Origin: Tritonibacter aquimaris
GTDB taxonomy: Bacteria > Pseudomonadota > Alphaproteobacteria > Rhodobacterales > Rhodobacteraceae
DNA: 57,037 nucleotides
Assembly: GCF_009617595.1 (NCBI RefSeq)
Contig: NZ_WIXK01000014.1
Coordinates: 1 to 57,037 of the forward strand
Direction: 5' to 3'
Positions 53,507-57,037 of the stretch are shown here, in pieces (positions within the stretch are counted from its first letter, which is position 1; the number at the start of each line of letters is the position of its first letter). The notes under the pieces were generated by a model. The model was not told the origin of the DNA. It saw only the letters and a program-made list of their open reading frames with translations, and searched no databases. A program made the position numbers and the translations under genes.

Positions 53507-53992
53507 CTAAAAATCCACCCCGTAGCGCAGCATAATTGTCTCGCTGCCGGGGCGCTTATTTTTCATATCCAGATCCAGCAGATGGTCCAGCGTCACCGAC
53601 AATCGATCACGCTCTGACAGATGCACCCCCAGCCCAAGCGAGCTGCGAAACAGTGTGCCATCATGGTGGTCAGTAGACGTTCCACCCACATCGTAATGAC
53701 CGACGGCCAGGCTTGCCTCCCAGAAATAGCGCTGTTGTTGGCCGAAGTTGGTCCGGTTGTGGACACCAAAACCCGCAAAGGTATCGTTGTCCTTATCCAC
53801 CTGAACCACCCCCATCAGGGAGAGATTTAGAATGCGCCCTTCGTAAAAAGGCTCAGTGTGATACTCAAATAAGAAGGCAATACTTTCACGGCCCTCCTTG
53901 TCGAGCAGATCATCCCCACCGATTCCTAAAACCAATTCTCCCGCGCTCGCAGCCTGTCCTAAAAACACAGCCACGGCGATTGTTTTCAACAT
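53507..53992 (-). CDS. PagL-like outer-membrane protein, catalytic serine not conserved
   Basis: The 161-residue product has a signal peptide (MLKTIAVAVFLGQAASA) and alternating beta strands. The C-terminal half (SLGLGVHLSERDRLSVTLDHLLDLDM...GSETIMLRYGVDF) resembles lipid A 3-O-deacylases of the PagL/acyloxyacyl-hydrolase family. Active members have His-x-Ser in this loop (HxSN); here it reads DHLLDLD, with His kept, Ser absent and a later Glu kept. So it may be inactive or differ in mechanism. Starts at 54004 or 53992 are both possible. It is convergent with the AEC gene. Confidence 0.6.
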   Translation of the reverse strand: MLKTIAVAVFLGQAASAGELVLGIGGDDLLDKEGRESIAFLFEYHTEPFYEGRILNLSLMGVVQVDKDNDTFAGFGVHNRTNFGQQQRYFWEASLAVGHYDVGGTSTDHHDGTLFRSSLGLGVHLSERDRLSVTLDHLLDLDMKNKRPGSETIMLRYGVDF

Positions 53993-54134
53993 ATCCCCAT
54001 CCATGACAAAAAGTGTCACATGCGCGCAAAATTGGGTCAATTCTTGAACTTAACCCGTGTCGCGCTAGATCTGGCACATGAGAAATGGGTAGCAATGCCC
54101 CCCCTCTGAGGCTCACTGTGGGGGCTGCGTGTCT

Positions 54135-55127
54135 CTATTTGCCGCTCGGGCTTGGCGTGCGACTGAAATAACGTCGGGCACGATTGATCCGACGCATGAT
54201 CACCTTTCCCATATCGATAAAAGGGCGTTTGTAAATATCAACGATGTTTGATGCGCTGGCTTCATCTGGCTGCAAACCATAGGTGAGCTTTTGGTCTTTT
54301 TCTGACAGATGGAGCGAGCCATACAGCCAATCCCAGACCGCCAGTGCTACGCCGAAGTTCTTATCGTGATGGCGGCGCGCGATGGAATGATGCACCTGAT
54401 GTTGCGCCGGTGAAATCAGCAGATGTTCCAGCCAGGCCCAATAGCGGATGCTGATGTGAGAATGGCGCAGGTTAGAGCCCGTCACATGAAACACAAAGGA
54501 CAGCACGTTGACGCCCACAACCGTCACCAGATCGATGGCCTCCCCAAAGAAGAAGAGAAACACCGCCATGGTGACCCCTTGTGCCACAGCGCTGCGCATC
54601 GCATAGAGAATACCTTCAAGCGGATGCACCCGGTAGACTGTGATCGGCGTCATGGTTTCTGCGGAATGATGCACTTTGTGGATCGACCATAAAAGCGGCC
54701 AGACATGCATCCAGCGGTGCAGCAGAAATTTGGTATAATCGTCCACCATAAAAATCGTCAGGGTAAACAGCCCCACAATCAACGCAACTGGACTGCTCGC
54801 AAACAATCCTTTTTGGAGAAACTCGACCGAATGCAGCGCGTAAAACAGCGCCGTAGCAACGGCCAGCTGGCTGATCAGAAGCGGCGACACAAACAGCGTG
54901 AAAACACGGTTGATAAGAAAAATCTTATAGTCTGCCCTGGCCGAGGCTGAAAAAAACACCTTGCGATCAAAGATCTCAGACAAAGCAACGCCCAATTTGC
55001 GCCGACGCACACAGACAAGCCAAAGAAGCGCCAACACAATGGTGAGCAGCAGGTAGCCCCAGAACACCCGTTTTTTGGGGTTCACGAAATCCAAAAACAG
55101 CGTTGGGATATATTCAAAAATTTCCAA
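54135..55127 (-). CDS. Sterol desaturase/fatty-acid hydroxylase family protein
   Basis: The 330-residue membrane protein has about five membrane segments and the di-iron histidine motifs HRWMHVWPLLWSIHKVHHSAE (HxxxH and HxxHH) and, after a gap, HSHISI plus HQVHHS. Such proteins oxidise or desaturate lipids in the membrane. The substrate is unknown. A Ser/Arg-rich cytosolic tail ends the protein. It is followed by a GC hairpin near 54096-54124. Confidence 0.85.
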   Translation of the reverse strand: MEIFEYIPTLFLDFVNPKKRVFWGYLLLTIVLALLWLVCVRRRKLGVALSEIFDRKVFFSASARADYKIFLINRVFTLFVSPLLISQLAVATALFYALHSVEFLQKGLFASSPVALIVGLFTLTIFMVDDYTKFLLHRWMHVWPLLWSIHKVHHSAETMTPITVYRVHPLEGILYAMRSAVAQGVTMAVFLFFFGEAIDLVTVVGVNVLSFVFHVTGSNLRHSHISIRYWAWLEHLLISPAQHQVHHSIARRHHDKNFGVALAVWDWLYGSLHLSEKDQKLTYGLQPDEASASNIVDIYKRPFIDMGKVIMRRINRARRYFSRTPSPSGK

Positions 55128-55216
55128 AACAGCCCCCCGTGCACATCCGGCTTAAAACATAGTCGGGCGATGCCTAACGCACCGCCCGACCATAAATTCA
55201 GATCCGTTCAAACCGA

Positions 55217-56617
55217 TTAGTCGGTTTCGGCGGCCTCGGTGATGCCAAGCTTGTCAGCAATCGCCTGCAGTTCTGCGGTTGCGTCATTGGCGCGACCCTT
55301 GATGCCGAACTGATCAATCAGGATCTTCTGAACTTTCAGCATGTTGTGCTGATACTCGGTCAGGGTCATGTCACGACCGCGAACAAAATTGCCGTCTGCG
55401 TCAATGTCAGACACCATTTTGCCATCGGGCATTGCCGGGCCAAAGCCGATCAGCCAGTTCAGATCCAGAGCGGTTGCACCGAGGTTATTTTTACCGCTCT
55501 GCAGCGCCATGGAGAAGCCTTTCAGCTCACCCCAGTGCTTGGCGTAGTTGCGCAGCACTTTCTCTTTGTCTTCGCCGGACTGGATCTTGGAGATGTCTTT
55601 GTAAACAGATCCCGCATATTTGAAGGTGGCTTCCGCAATCACCTTCTCCCAGTTGCTTTCGATCACGTCGGCATAGGCTTTCAGCTCAGCGCGCTGCGCA
55701 TTCGTCAACGCTTCACCTTTGGCAGAGGTGATCAGCGCACGACCATCGTAAAAAGCGGTAAAGATGGTTTCCATGTAGTTGGTGGACTTAGAACCACCTT
55801 TGTCGGCGCCAGCAGCGTAGTAAGCCGGGCCAAATACATACTCGGACTTCAGGTCAACAACACCATCACCATTTGCATCAGCAGCGGCCAGGTCTTTGCC
55901 TTTTGCCACTGCGTAGTTTTGCGCGGCAGTGAGGTTCACCGAGTGTGCAGCCGCACCGAAGTAGCCGAACGCCTCATCCCAGGAATGCTCTTTCCCGGTG
56001 TAATATGCCCCGTCTTTATAAGGCTTGTTGTTAGGCTTATTGTCCGCTTCCAGCTTTTCGTCGAGGTAGTTATCAACCGCCTGATTGTAGGCCATCCCAC
56101 CCAGGGTGAATTTGGAGATCAACTGGCCCCAGTCATACCCGTTTTCGGCGTCATAGCCTTTGGTAGACGCGGCAGCGTAGGTGATGAACTCACGGGCAAC
56201 ATCAACACCGTTCTTGTTGCCAGGCCACGCAGGCATTGCGCCTTTGTAGAATTTGCCAGAGATGTTTTTGCCTTTGGAGATCTCGTTCACAGTGGCCTGT
56301 TTCACCGGGTAGCCGTCCTTGGAGGTTGGCGCGATGATTTCAAGATCTGTGTCGGAACCATCAAAGTAAGACAGCATCAACGCTTCGAGTTCCGCAGCAT
56401 TGGCCCCACCGTCGCCCTTGCCCGCCAGTTTCTTCAGACTGTCGTGCAGCACATGGCGCGCGGCCTGACCAGAGTAGGATACGGAATTGGTTTTGTCGCC
56501 TTCGTACCCTTTTACCGTGATCGGAAAAGGACCATAGGTGGTCTCGGCAACCGCAGCCCCTGACGCGATGCATGCAACAACCAGAGCGGTGGTGAATTTC
56601 AATTTGGATTTGAGCAT
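55217..56617 (-). CDS. Secreted DUF4856 domain protein
   Basis: The 466-residue product has a signal peptide (LKFTTALVVACIASGAAVAE) and a body matching DUF4856 (YSGQAARHVLHDSLKKLAGK, GKEHSWDEAFGYFGAA, NWEKVIAEATFKYAGSVYKDI). Relatives often sit beside imelysin-type iron proteins, which suggests a link to metal uptake, but no imelysin gene lies in the window. An EF-hand-like loop (DANGDGVVDLKSE) at about 248-260 suggests calcium binding. GGGGGAAG precedes the ATG. It is monocistronic in what can be seen. Confidence 0.82.
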   Translation of the reverse strand: MLKSKLKFTTALVVACIASGAAVAETTYGPFPITVKGYEGDKTNSVSYSGQAARHVLHDSLKKLAGKGDGGANAAELEALMLSYFDGSDTDLEIIAPTSKDGYPVKQATVNEISKGKNISGKFYKGAMPAWPGNKNGVDVAREFITYAAASTKGYDAENGYDWGQLISKFTLGGMAYNQAVDNYLDEKLEADNKPNNKPYKDGAYYTGKEHSWDEAFGYFGAAAHSVNLTAAQNYAVAKGKDLAAADANGDGVVDLKSEYVFGPAYYAAGADKGGSKSTNYMETIFTAFYDGRALITSAKGEALTNAQRAELKAYADVIESNWEKVIAEATFKYAGSVYKDISKIQSGEDKEKVLRNYAKHWGELKGFSMALQSGKNNLGATALDLNWLIGFGPAMPDGKMVSDIDADGNFVRGRDMTLTEYQHNMLKVQKILIDQFGIKGRANDATAELQAIADKLGITEAAETD

Positions 56618-56983
56618 TATGCTTCCCCCGTTCCCAAGTTAAACTGTCAACTTTTTTCGAAGGGAACCTCGTGCGTTTTGGGGGCCTCTGTCAAGCGCTT
56701 TTCCGAGTAAAACACTAGGTTTAGCTGGAATGCGTCATATTTATGATCGAATTACCCATAAGCGAAGCTTTACGCCATTCAACCATGAGCTACGGGGCGA
56801 TGTTTGGGCGGGGTGGTGCGTAATCTGTGGATGTGGCGCAGGCTCGCAAACAAGTGCTCATTCACCGTCACATTGACGGCTAGCGCAGTTGTTCTTTGCC
56901 CGTTTTTTGTATTTTTCAACCTGCGGAATGCAAGACGGCTCGCTTGCTTAGCGGGTTTGTTTTTTTTGTGTGGGTATTTTATT
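56618..56983. other. Gap between the DUF4856 gene and tRNA-fMet; no gene seen
   Basis: No convincing ORF occupies this gap. A short inverted repeat, TCATA-TT-TATGA at 56735-56746, lies about 120 bp upstream of the DUF4856 start and might be an operator. TTGACA on the minus strand near 56649 is too close to the gene to have a matching -10. I could not recognise a Fur, Irr or RirA site. Confidence 0.35.
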
Positions 56984-57037
56984 TGGTTGCGGGAGTAGGA
57001 TTTGAACCTACGACCTTCAGGTTATGAGCCTGACGAG
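56984..57037 (-). tRNA. Initiator tRNA-fMet(CAU), 3' part
   Basis: The window ends inside this gene. Visible on the minus strand are the anticodon stem-loop TCAGG-CTCATAA-CCTGA, the variable loop AGGTC, the T arm GTAGGTTCAAATCCTAC and the end TCCCGCAACCA with CCA encoded. The order CTCATAA with two of the three G:C pairs, and A:U at 29-41, matches alphaproteobacterial initiators better than elongator tRNA-Met. The 5' half is outside the window, so the call is probable. Confidence 0.8.

Noticed and set aside
55346-56563. 405-aa plus-strand ORF opposite the DUF4856 gene
   Set aside because: Shadow frame; the opposite strand has a signal peptide, ribosome site and recognised domain.

Overview
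The window looks like chromosomal DNA of a marine alphaproteobacterium, most likely Rhodobacterales (Roseobacter group). The grounds are a stand-alone F1-ATPase operon (atpHAGDC) without F0 genes, the hisS-hisZ-hisG trio, hisC-tyrC coupling, a B12-dependent class II ribonucleotide reductase, DUF1489 and DUF2125 proteins, and an initiator tRNA with an A:U pair at 29-41. These assignments rest on recognising protein families by eye; no database search was run. Coding density is high and core genes are GC-rich.

Layout. 1-1.2 kb: insertion-sequence debris. One IS3-type element has inserted into a second, decayed IS3 transposase, beside a fragment of an unidentified gene. 1.2-30.4 kb: housekeeping genes. 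These are nrdJ with probable NrdR boxes, a DUF1489 gene, a trans-sulfuration PLP enzyme, hisS-hisZ-hisG, the F1-ATPase operon with its terminator, a methyltransferase, gloB, clpA, an M23 peptidase, an ExbB/OmpA-type proton-channel pair, a ChaC-like gene, a DUF2125 gene, a quinone reductase, hisC-tyrC-extensin, a PA14-like protein, rpsD, a flavin reductase and a MarR regulator.

30.5-46.6 kb: a genomic island lying against tRNA-Ser(UGA). It carries a type I restriction-modification locus read leftward: hsdM, hsdS, a 314-aa unidentified protein, two small ORFs, a truncated DUF262 gene, a 28-aa linker ORF, hsdR, a GIY-YIG/DUF4357 nuclease, and an unusual nuclease joining an alkyltransferase-like N-terminus to a PD-(D/E)XK domain. 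Its right part is a recombination module: a lone resolvase-like domain lacking the catalytic serine, two small helical proteins, and two divergent large serine recombinases flanking a perfect 14-bp inverted repeat. The open frame of the right-hand recombinase runs antisense through the tRNA gene, which supports tRNA-Ser as the integration target.

46.9-57.0 kb: core genes again. These are an RlpA/SPOR-like lipoprotein, dacC-like, tmk, holB, tatD and an MBL hydrolase in a tight cell-wall and replication operon, then an AEC transporter, a PagL-like protein without the usual serine, a sterol-desaturase-family enzyme, a secreted DUF4856 protein with an EF-hand-like loop, and a partial initiator tRNA-Met at the edge.

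The most novel material is in the island: the cargo inside the hsd locus, the alkyltransferase-like/PD-(D/E)XK fusion, and the three-recombinase module with a serine-less resolvase domain and unidentified small partners.
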